Under the pieces are notes generated by a model that was given only the letters and a program-made list of their open reading frames with translations, was not told the DNA's origin and did no database searches. Both the position numbers and the translations under genes were made by a program. From positions 3,596,001-3,660,000 of the forward strand of contig OZ255625.1 in assembly GCA_965276755.1 (NCBI GenBank): DNA of 64,000 nt. The letters run 5' to 3'. The stretch is from CAJCIS01 sp965276755 (GTDB lineage Bacteria > Pseudomonadota > Alphaproteobacteria > Acetobacterales > Acetobacteraceae). Position 1 is the stretch's first letter, and each line of letters opens with the position of its first letter. Positions 17,793 through 26,081 of this stretch are shown piece by piece.

Positions 17793-17893
17793 GCCGGGGG
17801 AGATGTGCCATCCCCCCCAGACCCCCCGTCTATTGTAGGGCCTCGCCTAAAAATTGACGGGGGGTCTGGGGGGGATGGCACATCTCCCCCAGC
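17793..17893. repeat. Family 1 repeat, facing pair
   Basis: Arms 17793-17830 and 17856-17893 surround a centre reading TATTGTAGGGCCTCGCCTAA, a good example of the centre consensus with TAGG...CCTA inverted halves. Both stems are GAT/ATC. It lies between two divergent genes, the helicase and the aminopeptidase. Confidence 0.95.
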
Positions 17894-17981
17894 TCTACCC
17901 CTGGCCTTTTTGCCGCTTTCGCAATCAAATCCTGCGGCCAGGCGGCCGGCACGGGCCGCAATCAACAAAAGGGCGACAAGC

Positions 17982-19394
17982 TTGGCGCAGTGGGGAAGGG
18001 AATTGGACTGCCTGGCGCGCCCGGGCGGCAACGTCTTGCCGGTTCACGCCGTGCGGCCGGAGGCGCTGGACACCTTCCTGACCACCGTGCCCGACCGCGC
18101 CGCGACTTTCCTGCGCCAAAGCGGCTTTGCCGCGGCCGCAGGCTCGGTGGTCCTTGTCCCGGGAGAGTCGGGGGCGGCCGGCGCCGTGCTCGGCCTGGGC
18201 GGCATGGCGGGGCCATTGCCATTCGCCGCACTGGCTTATGCCTTGCCCGAGGGCGCGCAGGTAAGCCTTGCAGGCGTCCTGGATGCGCCCGAGCAGGCGG
18301 TGCTTGGCTTCTGCATGGGCGCCTACCGCTTCCACGCCTTGAAATCCAGCGCGCCGGCGCGCGGCCCGGCGCACCTCGTGCCGCCGCCGGGGTGCGCTGA
18401 TGCGCTGGTGCTGGCGCAGACAATCTGGCTGGTGCGCGACCTGATCAATTGGCCGGCCAACCTGTTGGGACCGGCCGAGCTGGCGGAGGCGGCCGTGCAC
18501 GTTCTGGCGCCACTCGGCGCCGAGGTAACCGTGTGCGACGGCGAGCACCTGGCGGTCGCCTATCCGCTGATCGAGGCGGTGGGGCGCGGCTCGCCCCGAT
18601 CGCCGCGGGTCGTGATCGGGCGCTGGCGTGGCAGCGGCGCCAGGCAATCCTCGCCGCTCGTGTCGCTTTGCGGCAAGGGCGTGTGTTTCGACACCGGCGG
18701 CAACGACCTCAAGACGGGTGCGGCGATGCTGCGCATGAAGAAGGACATGGGCGGGGCGGCCATCGCGCTCGGCCTGGCGCGGCTGATCGTGCTGGCGGAC
18801 CTGCCGGTGCGGCTGGAGGTGCGGCTGGGCTGCGTGGAGAACAGCCTCTCCGGGAGTGCCATGCGGCCGATGGACGTATTGCGCTCGCGGCGCGGGCTGA
18901 CCGTATCGGTGGGCAACACGGACGCTGAGGGGCGGCTGGTGCTGGCCGACCTGCTGGCGGAGGCATGCGATGCGCGCCCTGACATCCTGATGGATTTTGC
19001 CACGCTGACCGGGGCTGCGCGTGTGGCGCTGGGGCCTGATCTTCCCGCATTGTTCTGCAACGATGACGTGTTGGCCGAGCGTATGATCTTTGCCGGGCGG
19101 GCGGCTCACGATCCTGTGTGGCGGCTGCCGCTGTTCGATAGTTACAATTGTCTTCTTGATAGCTACGATGCTGATCTGAATAACGTTGCGGACAAGCCAT
19201 ATGCAGGCGCGATCGTTGCTGCATTGTTCCTTCAGCGGTTCATTGCGGCAGGGCAGCGTTGGCTGCACCTCGATCTGTATGCCTGGAATGATGGCACTCG
19301 CCTGGGGCGTCCGGAGGGCGGGGAGGCGCAAACGTTGCGGGCGGCCTACGGCATGATCCTGCACCTGTTCCGGGACCCGACACGGGAGCGGTGA
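17982..19394 (+). CDS. Leucyl aminopeptidase family (M17) metallopeptidase
   Basis: About 470 residues. M17 enzymes remove N-terminal amino acids using two metal ions. GKGVCFDTGGNDLKTGA holds the conserved lysine and first metal ligands, MKKDMGGAA follows, and NTDAEGRLVLADLL is the family signature with the Asp-Glu ligand pair. The N-terminal domain is diverged, as is common in alphaproteobacterial versions. No ATG is available; TTG 17982 with AAAAGGG upstream is preferred over TTG 18003. Longer frames would read through the preceding repeat. Confidence 0.88.
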   Translation: MAQWGRELDCLARPGGNVLPVHAVRPEALDTFLTTVPDRAATFLRQSGFAAAAGSVVLVPGESGAAGAVLGLGGMAGPLPFAALAYALPEGAQVSLAGVLDAPEQAVLGFCMGAYRFHALKSSAPARGPAHLVPPPGCADALVLAQTIWLVRDLINWPANLLGPAELAEAAVHVLAPLGAEVTVCDGEHLAVAYPLIEAVGRGSPRSPRVVIGRWRGSGARQSSPLVSLCGKGVCFDTGGNDLKTGAAMLRMKKDMGGAAIALGLARLIVLADLPVRLEVRLGCVENSLSGSAMRPMDVLRSRRGLTVSVGNTDAEGRLVLADLLAEACDARPDILMDFATLTGAARVALGPDLPALFCNDDVLAERMIFAGRAAHDPVWRLPLFDSYNCLLDSYDADLNNVADKPYAGAIVAALFLQRFIAAGQRWLHLDLYAWNDGTRLGRPEGGEAQTLRAAYGMILHLFRDPTRER

Positions 19395-19823
19395 TGCCCA
19401 TGACGTGTCTTCTGGCTAAGCCGCGTGAACTTAAAGGGTTATTCGCGTTCCTTGGCTAGATCGGGCGCTAGATCGGGCACGGATCAATGCCGGCGCGGCC
19501 ACTGACACGAACGTTCCCATGCCGGTCGTTTGCTTGCGCGTCGCGATTCGCGGCCGAAAGCGGCAGCAGGTTGAGTGAATTTAGCTGGCACACGGGAATG
19601 TTTTGTCGGTACATTGTCAACAATGTGTAAGGTTTTAAGTTCTAGTAATGCGCTGTTCGGCCACCGACGCGGCGTTGACGATGCGAATGTCGCAACGATG
19701 TAGAAGGGATAATCGTTGGGCCACAAGGTTCGCAATTATTAACTAGGCGTAACGCGCGGCATGGTGCCGGACCCGCCCGCCATGACAATGGGATTTCAGT
19801 AATCCCCAGGAAAGGAAGTTAGT
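19395..19823. other. Intergenic region of 429 bases
   Basis: No convincing coding sequence. It contains a tandem pair CTAGATCGGGC (19456-19466 and 19468-19478), the palindrome described separately at 19611-19626, and a small CCAT-GACA-ATGG inverted repeat near 19780. The region is more AT-rich than its neighbours near 19560-19740 and probably contains the promoter of the MarR-like gene. Confidence 0.6.
19611..19626. promoter_or_regulatory. Candidate operator palindrome
   Basis: Perfect inverted repeat ACATTGT-CA-ACAATGT, about 200 bases before the MarR-like start. Size and symmetry suit a dimeric winged-helix regulator, possibly autoregulation. This is inference; no second copy was found in the window. 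Confidence 0.35.
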
Positions 19824-20219
19824 ATGGCTGCAGCTCAGCACGGATCCGATCAGATGGTTGGAATCCTACGTGACACGATCGTTGCCCTGGTTCGCCGTGA
19901 CGGCCCCGATCTGTCAGCCCGCCAGCTTGGCGTGTTCTTGACGTGCTACCTCCAGGAAGGTGCTCACACAGTGCGCGGCCTTGCCGCCGACCTCAACGTG
20001 TCCAAGCCCGCCATCACGCGCGCGCTCGACCGGCTGGGCGAACTCGATCTTGCCCGCCGCAAGGTCGATCCGATGGACCGCCGCAGCGTGCTGGTGCAAC
20101 GCACGGTCAAGGGCTCGGCGTTTCTGCGTGACCTGCGCAGCATCATGGCGGAAGCCAATGCGCACTCGCACAAGAGCGAAGCGGACGCGCCGGCCAAGCG
20201 CGGCCGCGGCCGCGGGTAA
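19824..20219 (+). CDS. MarR-like winged-helix transcriptional regulator
   Basis: A 131-residue DNA-binding protein. ARQLGVFLTCYLQEGAHTV begins the MarR core, LAADLNVSKPAITRALDRL is the recognition helix region, and RKVDPMDRRSVLVQRT is the winged hairpin with the DxxDRR motif. The basic tail (AKRGRGRG) may contact DNA non-specifically. ATG 19824 follows a strong AGGAAAGGAAG ribosome site. The long 5' region with a palindrome suggests its own control. No obvious target gene is adjacent. Confidence 0.88.
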   Translation: MAAAQHGSDQMVGILRDTIVALVRRDGPDLSARQLGVFLTCYLQEGAHTVRGLAADLNVSKPAITRALDRLGELDLARRKVDPMDRRSVLVQRTVKGSAFLRDLRSIMAEANAHSHKSEADAPAKRGRGRG

Positions 20220-20234
20220 GCCTCAGGCTAACGG

Positions 20235-20267
20235 AAGGCGGGGCAGCTACCAGGTGAGCCCCGCCTT
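20235..20267. terminator. GC-rich hairpin between convergent genes
   Basis: Perfect ten-base stem AAGGCGGGGC / GCCCCGCCTT with a 13-base loop, located at the 3' ends of the convergent MarR-like and WecA-like genes and overlapping the last codons of the latter. There is no long T-run on either side, so it may act with Rho or only protect mRNA ends. Confidence 0.5.
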
Positions 20268-21215
20268 GCGCGCCTTCATGGCCGCGTAAAGAAACCACAG
20301 TGCAGTAGGCCCGATCGCGGCCGGCAACCATCGCGCGTTCTGGCTGGCCTGCCACTCAACACCACACCAACCGGCCCAGCCCGCCAGCGCCCCATAGATC
20401 GCACTAATGAGCCACGCCGGCACACCAGCCCGCTGCGCCACCTGATACAAATGCCCGCGATGCGCCTGCGTCAGTGGCGCGCCTGCTGCCAAACGCCGGC
20501 AAAGGGTCAATGCCACATCCAGCAGCATGGGTGACAGGCTGAGCGGCAGACACCACGCCGAAGGTCCATGGGACGCATGCCGAAGGGCGAGTGCAGCCAT
20601 CGCCAGCCCGAGGAATTGACTGCCGACATCGCCCATGAAAATCCGGGCCCGGGGATAGTTGAACGGCAGGAATCCCAGCACGCCCGCCACGATCAGTCTC
20701 TCCGGCCAGCTTGAAGCGGCACCGGCGCTGCACGCCAGAACCAGGCAACCCACCGCGGCCGAACCGGCCGCCAGGCCGTTCAGCCCGTCCATGAAATTGA
20801 CCGCATTGATCGTAAACACCAACCAGATCAGCGCGGCAGGCAGTGCAAGCACCCCCAGGGCCACCAGGCCGAGGCCGGGCACGGGTACATCGTGCGGCGC
20901 CATGTCGGCACCTAGGATTGCTACCGAGGCACCAATTTGGGCGGCCAGCTTCGGCAAGAACGGCCATTGGCGCACATCGTCCAGGTAACTCGCGATTGCC
21001 AGCGCCACGCAGGACGCGGTCAGGGTCCAGTCGCCCGGCAGATGGTAGGGGGCCAGGATCATGCCGGCGGCAAAGCAGGTCAGTATGCCTGCACCGCCCC
21101 CCTTGGGGGTGGGTTGTGTGTGGGAGGAGCGTGCGACCGGGTGGTCCAGCGTGCCGACGCGGCACATCAGGGCGACCACCATGGCGGAGAACAAGCAGAG
21201 GGCAATAAGCTGCAT
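20247..21215 (-). CDS. WecA/MraY-family glycosyl-1-phosphate transferase
   Basis: A 322-residue polytopic membrane protein that would transfer a sugar-1-phosphate from a UDP-sugar to undecaprenyl phosphate, starting O-antigen or exopolysaccharide units. RSSHTQPTPKGGGAGI is the first cytoplasmic motif, NFMDGLNGLAAG carries the catalytic aspartate, and ARIFMGDVGSQFLG is the third motif. It is divergent from the WbpM-like dehydratase gene, and both fit a surface-polysaccharide locus. The sugar is not predictable. Confidence 0.9.
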   Translation of the reverse strand: MQLIALCLFSAMVVALMCRVGTLDHPVARSSHTQPTPKGGGAGILTCFAAGMILAPYHLPGDWTLTASCVALAIASYLDDVRQWPFLPKLAAQIGASVAILGADMAPHDVPVPGLGLVALGVLALPAALIWLVFTINAVNFMDGLNGLAAGSAAVGCLVLACSAGAASSWPERLIVAGVLGFLPFNYPRARIFMGDVGSQFLGLAMAALALRHASHGPSAWCLPLSLSPMLLDVALTLCRRLAAGAPLTQAHRGHLYQVAQRAGVPAWLISAIYGALAGWAGWCGVEWQASQNARWLPAAIGPTALWFLYAAMKARKAGLTW

Positions 21216-21238
21216 GCAGCCGCATTAGGGCAAGGAAG

Positions 21239-21277
21239 AGTTGGGGGGAATGTGCCATTCCCCCCAAACCCCCCGTC
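21239..21277 (-). repeat. Family 1 repeat, single arm
   Basis: A minus-oriented arm with an AAT/ATT stem around GTGCC (GGGGGGAAT, ATTCCCCCC). It lies between two divergent polysaccharide genes and ends 20 bases before the WbpM-like start codon, within the probable leader of that mRNA. Confidence 0.9.
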
Positions 21278-21296
21278 TTCTATAGAAAGGGGGCTT

Positions 21297-23159
21297 ATGC
21301 CGTCTCAGCGATCGATTACACGTATTGCGGTTAATGTGGCGTTGGACGGCGCATTGGCCGCGTTGGCGGCGCCTATCGCGCGCTATGTGGCCGATCCTCG
21401 CGGAGGGTTGCTGCATCCGCTATGGTTTGTCGCCGGCGGGGGCATCACGCTGCTGCTGGGCGGGCTGCCGTTCCGGCTCTCTCAGCAATATTGGCGCTTT
21501 TCGGGGATTTCCGACTTGATTGGGGTCGCGGGCGGCTCGGTAGCCAGTGCCGCGCTGTTCTCGGCCCTGTTGCTGGCGACCGGATTTGCGCTGCCTACCG
21601 TAACCTTTCCGATCGTGCACGCCTTCGTCCTGGCCAGCCTGCTTGGGGCGCCGCGGCTGGCCTATCGGCTGTATCATGGACGATCCCGCATCGCGGCGGA
21701 CGATCCCGGACTGCAGCGCGTGCTGCTGATCGGCGCGGGCGATGCGGCCGATGGGTTCCTGCGCGCGCTTGCCGGCCAGCGCGAGGCCAAGCTGCGCGTG
21801 ACGGGGATCGTCGCGCTTTCCGAACGCCAAACCGGGCGGCGGCTGCATGGCCGGCCAATTCTGGGCGGGATCGACGAACTCGGCGCCGTCCTGGCGCGTC
21901 TGCGCGCACGCAACCGCGCGCCCGACGCGCTGGTCCTGGCCGAGCCCGAATTCCGCGGGCCGCGCCTGGCCGAATTGCTGGCCGCGGCCGAAGCCGACGG
22001 ACTTACCGTGCGGCGCGTGCCGCTGCCCACCGCGCTGACTGAGGCGGACCGCATCGCGCTGCGGCCGATTGCCATCGAGGATTTGCTGAACCGGCCGCAG
22101 ATCAGCCTCGATCACGCTGGCATGGCGCGGCTGATTGGCGGGCGGCGCGTGCTGGTGACCGGGGCGGGGGGGAGCATCGGCTCCGAGCTCGCGCGCCAGG
22201 TCGCCGAACTGGGGCCGGCGGAGATCGTGCTGCTCGATAGCAGCGAGTTCGCGCTGTGGCAGATCGATCTGGAGTTTTCCGAAAGCTTTGCCGGGGTGGT
22301 GCGGCGGGCGTGTCTGGCGGATGTGCGCGATGCGGCACGGATCGGCGCGCTGTGCCAGGACCTGCGGCCGGAGATCGTCTTTCACGCCGCTGCGCTGAAG
22401 CATGTGCCGATGGTCGAGTCCAACAAGTTGGAGGGGCTGCTGACCAATGCGCATGGCACGCGCGTGGTGGCAGATGCGGCGCGGGCGTCGGGTGCGGCCG
22501 TGGTGGTGCTGATTTCGACCGACAAGGCGGTCAATCCGACGAGCCTGATGGGGGCGAGCAAGCGCCTGGCGGAGATGTATTGCCAGGCGCTGGATATTGC
22601 CGGTCGGGCGCGCGGGGGGATGCGGTGCGTGACCGTGCGGTTCGGTAATGTACTGGGGAGCACGGGGAGCGTGGTGCCGCTGTTCCGGCGGCAATTGGAG
22701 CGGGGCGGGCCGCTGACGGTGACGCACCCCGACATGCAACGCTATTTCATGACGGTGCGCGAGGCAGTGTCGCTCGTGTTGCAGGCGTGTGTGGCGGGAA
22801 TGGGGGAGGCGGCGTTGCCCGAGGGCGGGATCTTCGTGCTGGATATGGGCCGGCCGGTGCGGATTCTCGATCTCGCGCGCCAGATGATCGTGTTGGCCGG
22901 ATTGCGGCCGGACAAGGACGTGGAGATCCGTTTCAGCGGCTTGCGGCCGGGGGAGAAATTGTTCGAGGAGCTGTTTCATGGGCACGAGCCGCCTGTGCCG
23001 ACGGGGCATGCGGGGCTGCTGATGGCGGTGCCGAGGACGAGCGAGGTTGGTGAGGTCGGGGCGGCTGTGGAGAGAATTGCGTCGTTTGCGCATGTTGGAG
23101 ATCTGGCCGGCGCTTTGTCGGTCGTGCGTGCCGTGGTTCCGGAGTTTGCATCGGAGTAA
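21297..23159 (+). CDS. Membrane nucleoside-diphosphate-sugar 4,6-dehydratase (WbpM/CapD family)
   Basis: A 620-residue protein: about four N-terminal membrane segments, a CoA-binding-like Rossmann domain (VLLIGAGDAADGFLRAL), then the catalytic SDR domain starting VLVTGAGGSIGSELARQ. STDKAVNPTSLMGASKRLAE shows M-x3-K in place of the usual Y-x3-K, as in WbpM and PglF. It would make a 4-keto-6-deoxy UDP-HexNAc for the aminotransferase encoded next. ATG 21297 follows AAGGGGG; longer frames pass through a repeat. Confidence 0.92.
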   Translation: MPSQRSITRIAVNVALDGALAALAAPIARYVADPRGGLLHPLWFVAGGGITLLLGGLPFRLSQQYWRFSGISDLIGVAGGSVASAALFSALLLATGFALPTVTFPIVHAFVLASLLGAPRLAYRLYHGRSRIAADDPGLQRVLLIGAGDAADGFLRALAGQREAKLRVTGIVALSERQTGRRLHGRPILGGIDELGAVLARLRARNRAPDALVLAEPEFRGPRLAELLAAAEADGLTVRRVPLPTALTEADRIALRPIAIEDLLNRPQISLDHAGMARLIGGRRVLVTGAGGSIGSELARQVAELGPAEIVLLDSSEFALWQIDLEFSESFAGVVRRACLADVRDAARIGALCQDLRPEIVFHAAALKHVPMVESNKLEGLLTNAHGTRVVADAARASGAAVVVLISTDKAVNPTSLMGASKRLAEMYCQALDIAGRARGGMRCVTVRFGNVLGSTGSVVPLFRRQLERGGPLTVTHPDMQRYFMTVREAVSLVLQACVAGMGEAALPEGGIFVLDMGRPVRILDLARQMIVLAGLRPDKDVEIRFSGLRPGEKLFEELFHGHEPPVPTGHAGLLMAVPRTSEVGEVGAAVERIASFAHVGDLAGALSVVRAVVPEFASE

Positions 23160-23174
23160 TGGCAAGGAACCGAA

Positions 23175-23310
23175 GGCAAGAGAAGATTGGGTGGGATGTG
23201 CCATCCCCCCCAAACCCCCCGTCTTTATTTAGCCAGGATTTACCGCGGTCTCGCCTAAAATGACGGGGGGTTTGGGGGGTATGGCACATCTCCCCCAATC
23301 TTCTCTTGCC
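23175..23310. repeat. Family 1 repeat, facing pair with extended arms
   Basis: Core arms are 23186-23223 and 23262-23300. The inverted symmetry continues outward for 16 more bases: GGCAAGAGAAGATTGG on the left mirrors CCAATCTTCTCTTGCC on the right. The whole unit is a 136-base near-palindrome with a centre of about 38 bases. It separates the dehydratase and aminotransferase genes. Confidence 0.95.
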
Positions 23311-23335
23311 TGCTTTTTTCTCTAGGTAAACTGCA

Positions 23336-24475
23336 ATGATCCGCTTCCTAGACCTGCAAGCCCAGCAAGCCCGCCTTGGCGCCCGCTTGCGCACGCGCAT
23401 CGATGCGGTGCTTGCGCATTGCCAATTCGTGCTGGGCCCCGAAATCATGGAATTGGAGGAACGTCTTGCCGCCTACGCGGGTGCTGCACATTGCGTCACC
23501 GTAAGTTCGGGCACCGACGCCTTGCAGATCGCGATGATGGCTGAGGGAATTGGGCGAGGGCACGCGGTATTCCTGCCTGCGTTCACCTATACGGCCACCG
23601 CGGAAGTGCCACTGGTGCTGGGTGCCACGCCGGTCTTCGTCGATGTGGACCCGATAACGTTTCAAATCGATCCTGATGATTTGCGGCGCAGGATTGCCAG
23701 CGTAAAGGCGCAGGGGCTGTTGCGGCCGCGGGCGGTGATTGGGGTGGATTTGTTCGGGCAGCCCTGCGACTGGCCGGCGCTGCGAGACATCGCCGCGGCA
23801 GAAAATGTGTTTTTGCTGGATGATTGCGCGCAAAGCTTCGGCGCCGGCCTGCACGGACGCAAATTGGGGCGGGAGGCGGAGGCGACGGCGATCAGCTTTT
23901 TTCCGAGCAAGCCGCTGGGCGCGTATGGCGATGGCGGCGCGCTGCTGACGCAGAGTGGCGATCGTGCGGCGCTGTATAGGAGTTTGCGCAGCCACGGCGA
24001 GGGCACCACGCGCTACGACGTGCTCCGCACGGGGATGAACGGGCGACTCGATACATTGCAGGCGGCGATTCTGCTGACGAAATTGGAGGTGTTCGAGGAG
24101 GAGCTGGCGGCGCGGGAACGCATTGCTTCGATGTATGACGCCCGATTGCCCGAGGAGGTGGTGGTGCCGGCGCGGGTGGCCGATAGCGCGTCGGCCTGGG
24201 CGATTTACGCGGTGTTGCTGGCAGATGGCGCGACGCGGGATCGGCTTGCCGCGGGATTGAAGGCGCGCGGCGTGCCGAGTGCGATTTATTATCCCCGGCC
24301 GCTGCATCTCCAGCCGGCGTATCGGGGCCATCACACAGGGAATGCGTTGCCTGTTTCCGAGGATCTGGCGACGCGGATTTTGGCGTTGCCGATCCATCCG
24401 GATTTGACCGAGCCTGAGGTGGCGGAGGTATGTGCGGCGGTCCGTGAGGTGATCGAGGCCGGCGACGCTGCATAG
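23336..24475 (+). CDS. DegT/DnrJ/EryC1 aminotransferase for a nucleotide sugar
   Basis: A 379-residue PLP enzyme. SSGTDALQIAMMA is the cofactor-phosphate region, LLDDCAQSFGA holds the PLP-ring aspartate, and FFPSKPLGAYGDGG contains the Schiff-base lysine. The C-terminal SAIYYPRPLHLQPAY is typical of the WbpE/DegT branch. It most likely aminates the keto-sugar made by the upstream dehydratase or a related UDP-3-keto sugar. ATG 23336 follows the paired repeat directly, so the repeat probably lies in the 5' leader or separates transcription units. Confidence 0.92.
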   Translation: MIRFLDLQAQQARLGARLRTRIDAVLAHCQFVLGPEIMELEERLAAYAGAAHCVTVSSGTDALQIAMMAEGIGRGHAVFLPAFTYTATAEVPLVLGATPVFVDVDPITFQIDPDDLRRRIASVKAQGLLRPRAVIGVDLFGQPCDWPALRDIAAAENVFLLDDCAQSFGAGLHGRKLGREAEATAISFFPSKPLGAYGDGGALLTQSGDRAALYRSLRSHGEGTTRYDVLRTGMNGRLDTLQAAILLTKLEVFEEELAARERIASMYDARLPEEVVVPARVADSASAWAIYAVLLADGATRDRLAAGLKARGVPSAIYYPRPLHLQPAYRGHHTGNALPVSEDLATRILALPIHPDLTEPEVAEVCAAVREVIEAGDAA

Positions 24476-24538
24476 CCTTGCCGCATCCTGTGGTGGCACC
24501 GCGCGTTGACAGTAGCACCAGGCTGAGGAAGCGACACG

Positions 24539-24739
24539 ATGTCTGACACTGAAAGCGGCCATACCGACGAGCATGGCGATATTACGCAGAACGACGTGCC
24601 CATTCACGGCAGTGACGAGGAAGCTACCGGCTACCCGAATACGGACCGGCAGCATTCTGAAAATGCCGCCTCGCCTGGGGGTGGCAGGCCAGACGCGCCC
24701 AAGCACGATCACAAGGCGGACGTGGGCGACAAGCCTTAG
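24539..24739 (+). CDS. Small acidic disordered protein, unknown
   Basis: A 66-residue, highly hydrophilic product rich in Asp, Glu, His, Gly and Pro with no hydrophobic core (for example TESGHTDEHGDITQNDVP). ATG 24539 follows GAGGAAGC at good spacing. No family is recognised. Composition suggests an intrinsically disordered or stress-related small protein, but this is only an impression. Confidence 0.55.
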   Translation: MSDTESGHTDEHGDITQNDVPIHGSDEEATGYPNTDRQHSENAASPGGGRPDAPKHDHKADVGDKP

Positions 24740-24761
24740 GCACATCGAGAAAAAAAGGAAG

Positions 24762-24864
24762 AGCTGGGTGGACCGTGCCGGTCCCCCCAGACCCCCCGTC
24801 ACTAGTTGGACCTCGTCTAAATGAATGACGGGGGGTTTGGGGGGGATGGCACATCTCCCCCAAC
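24762..24864. repeat. Family 1 repeat, facing pair
   Basis: The left arm has an ACC/GGT stem around GTGCC, and the right arm has GAT/ATC, so the two arms of one unit carry different but internally complementary stems. An A-run just left and a T-run just right (CCAACTTTTTTT) give it a bidirectional-terminator look between two convergent genes. Confidence 0.93.
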
Positions 24865-24875
24865 TTTTTTTGCCT

Positions 24876-25991
24876 TCACCCGCTAACAGGCGGCCCGCGA
24901 AAATTGTCCAGCGGCACCAGCGCGCCCTCGCGCTCGACAAACCAAAAAATCCAGCCATTGCAACTGGGCGCGTTCTGCACCGCCGCACCGACCTGGTGGA
25001 TCGAGCCGCGATGCGGCCCGCACACCACGCTGCCATCGGCCGACACACTCGCCTGCACGCGGCGCATCCTGTCGGTCAGCAGGGTGCCCGGCGGCAGCAG
25101 GCCGCGCTCGACCAGCGTGCCGAAAGGCACGCGCGGGCTGTCCCGCCGCGTGGGTGCGGGATCGATGGCGGCTGCGGGTGCCGCTTTCTGCCGCCGGATG
25201 CGGCCCCAGGCCGCCTCGACATAGGCCGGGTGGCGCTCGATGCCCACGAAGTGGCGGCGCAGATGCTTGGCCACAGCCGCAGTCGTGCCGGTGCCCAGGA
25301 ACGGGTCCAGGATCACATCGCCTGGATTGGTGCTGGCCAGCAGCACGCGGTGCAGCAATGCCTCGGGCTTTTGCGTCGGGTGCAGCTTGAGGCCATGTTC
25401 GTTGCGTAGGCGTTCCTCGCCAGTACACAGAGGTATCAGCCAGTCGCTGCGCATCTGCAGATCGTCATTGAGCGATTTCATGGCGGCGTAATTGAAGCGG
25501 TAGCGGCTGTCCTGCTGGCGCGCGGCCCAGATCAGGGTTTCGTGCGCGTTGGTAAAGCGCCGGCCGCGGAAATTGGGCATCGGGTTGGATTTGCGCCAGA
25601 TCACGTCGTTCAGAATCCAGAATCCCAAATCCTGGAGGATGGCGCCGATGCGAAAGATGTTGTGGTAGCTGCCGATCACCCATATGGTACCGTCCTTGCG
25701 CAGCACGCGGCGCGCCTCGGTCAGCCATTCGCGGGTGAAGGTGTCGTAGGCGGCGAAATCGGTGAAGCGGTCCCAGTCATCGTCCACGCCATCGACCAGG
25801 CTGTCGTCAGGCCGGCGCAATTCACCGCGCAATTGCAGGTTATAGGGCGGGTCGGCAAAGATACAGTGCACGGACGCGGACGGCAGCATGCGCATCATCT
25901 GCACGCAGTCGCCGCGTAGGATCTGGTCCAGGGGCAGGTCGGCAGAGATGTGCAAGGCTTCCGGGGCGCGGTTGGGTGAAGCGCGCGACAT
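24876..25991 (-). CDS. ccrM: CcrM-type adenine-N6 DNA methyltransferase
   Basis: CcrM methylates adenine in GANTC and couples methylation to the cell cycle in alphaproteobacteria. The 371-residue protein has motif IV DPPY in CIFADPPYNLQL before motif I DPFLGTGTT, the beta-class order. VIWRKSNPMPNFRGRRF is characteristic of CcrM. A C-terminal RAMA-type domain follows (FGTLVERGLLPPGTLL, with HQVGAAVQN). ATG 25991 is chosen over upstream frame that reads a repeat. No cognate restriction gene is adjacent, consistent with an orphan methylase. Confidence 0.95.
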   Translation of the reverse strand: MSRASPNRAPEALHISADLPLDQILRGDCVQMMRMLPSASVHCIFADPPYNLQLRGELRRPDDSLVDGVDDDWDRFTDFAAYDTFTREWLTEARRVLRKDGTIWVIGSYHNIFRIGAILQDLGFWILNDVIWRKSNPMPNFRGRRFTNAHETLIWAARQQDSRYRFNYAAMKSLNDDLQMRSDWLIPLCTGEERLRNEHGLKLHPTQKPEALLHRVLLASTNPGDVILDPFLGTGTTAAVAKHLRRHFVGIERHPAYVEAAWGRIRRQKAAPAAAIDPAPTRRDSPRVPFGTLVERGLLPPGTLLTDRMRRVQASVSADGSVVCGPHRGSIHQVGAAVQNAPSCNGWIFWFVEREGALVPLDNFRGPPVSG

Positions 25992-26038
25992 TGGAGATGC
26001 GCCGGAGATCACGTCAACGGCGGCTAGCAAGGCAAGAA

Positions 26039-26076
26039 GTTGGGGGAGCAGTGCCTGCCCCCCCAAACCCCCCGTC
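26039..26076 (-). repeat. Family 1 repeat, single arm plus centre
   Basis: A minus-oriented arm with a GCA/TGC stem around GTGCC. The sequence to its right (ATCTTTTAGGGCTC, 26077-26090) matches the centre of paired copies. That centre encodes the last codons and TAA stop of hldE. Confidence 0.9.
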
Positions 26077-26081
26077 ATCTT

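Noticed and set aside
17925..19364. A 479-codon open frame on the minus strand
   Set aside because: Antisense to the M17 aminopeptidase, which has the full NTDAEGRL signature. The antisense product has no recognisable motif.
19456..19478. Tandem CTAGATCGGGC pair as an iteron or origin
   Set aside because: Only two copies and no dnaA boxes, repA or partition genes nearby; recorded only as intergenic content.
19484..19735. An 83-codon minus-strand frame before the MarR-like gene
   Set aside because: No ribosome site, no recognisable motif and AT-rich regulatory-looking sequence; treated as non-coding.
21420..23213. A 597-codon open frame on the minus strand
   Set aside because: Antisense to the WbpM-like dehydratase and partly repeat-encoded; composition is His/Arg/Gln-rich without domain features.
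23348..25048. A 566-codon open frame on the minus strand
   Set aside because: Spans the antisense of the aminotransferase gene, a repeat pair and the end of ccrM; no coherent protein.
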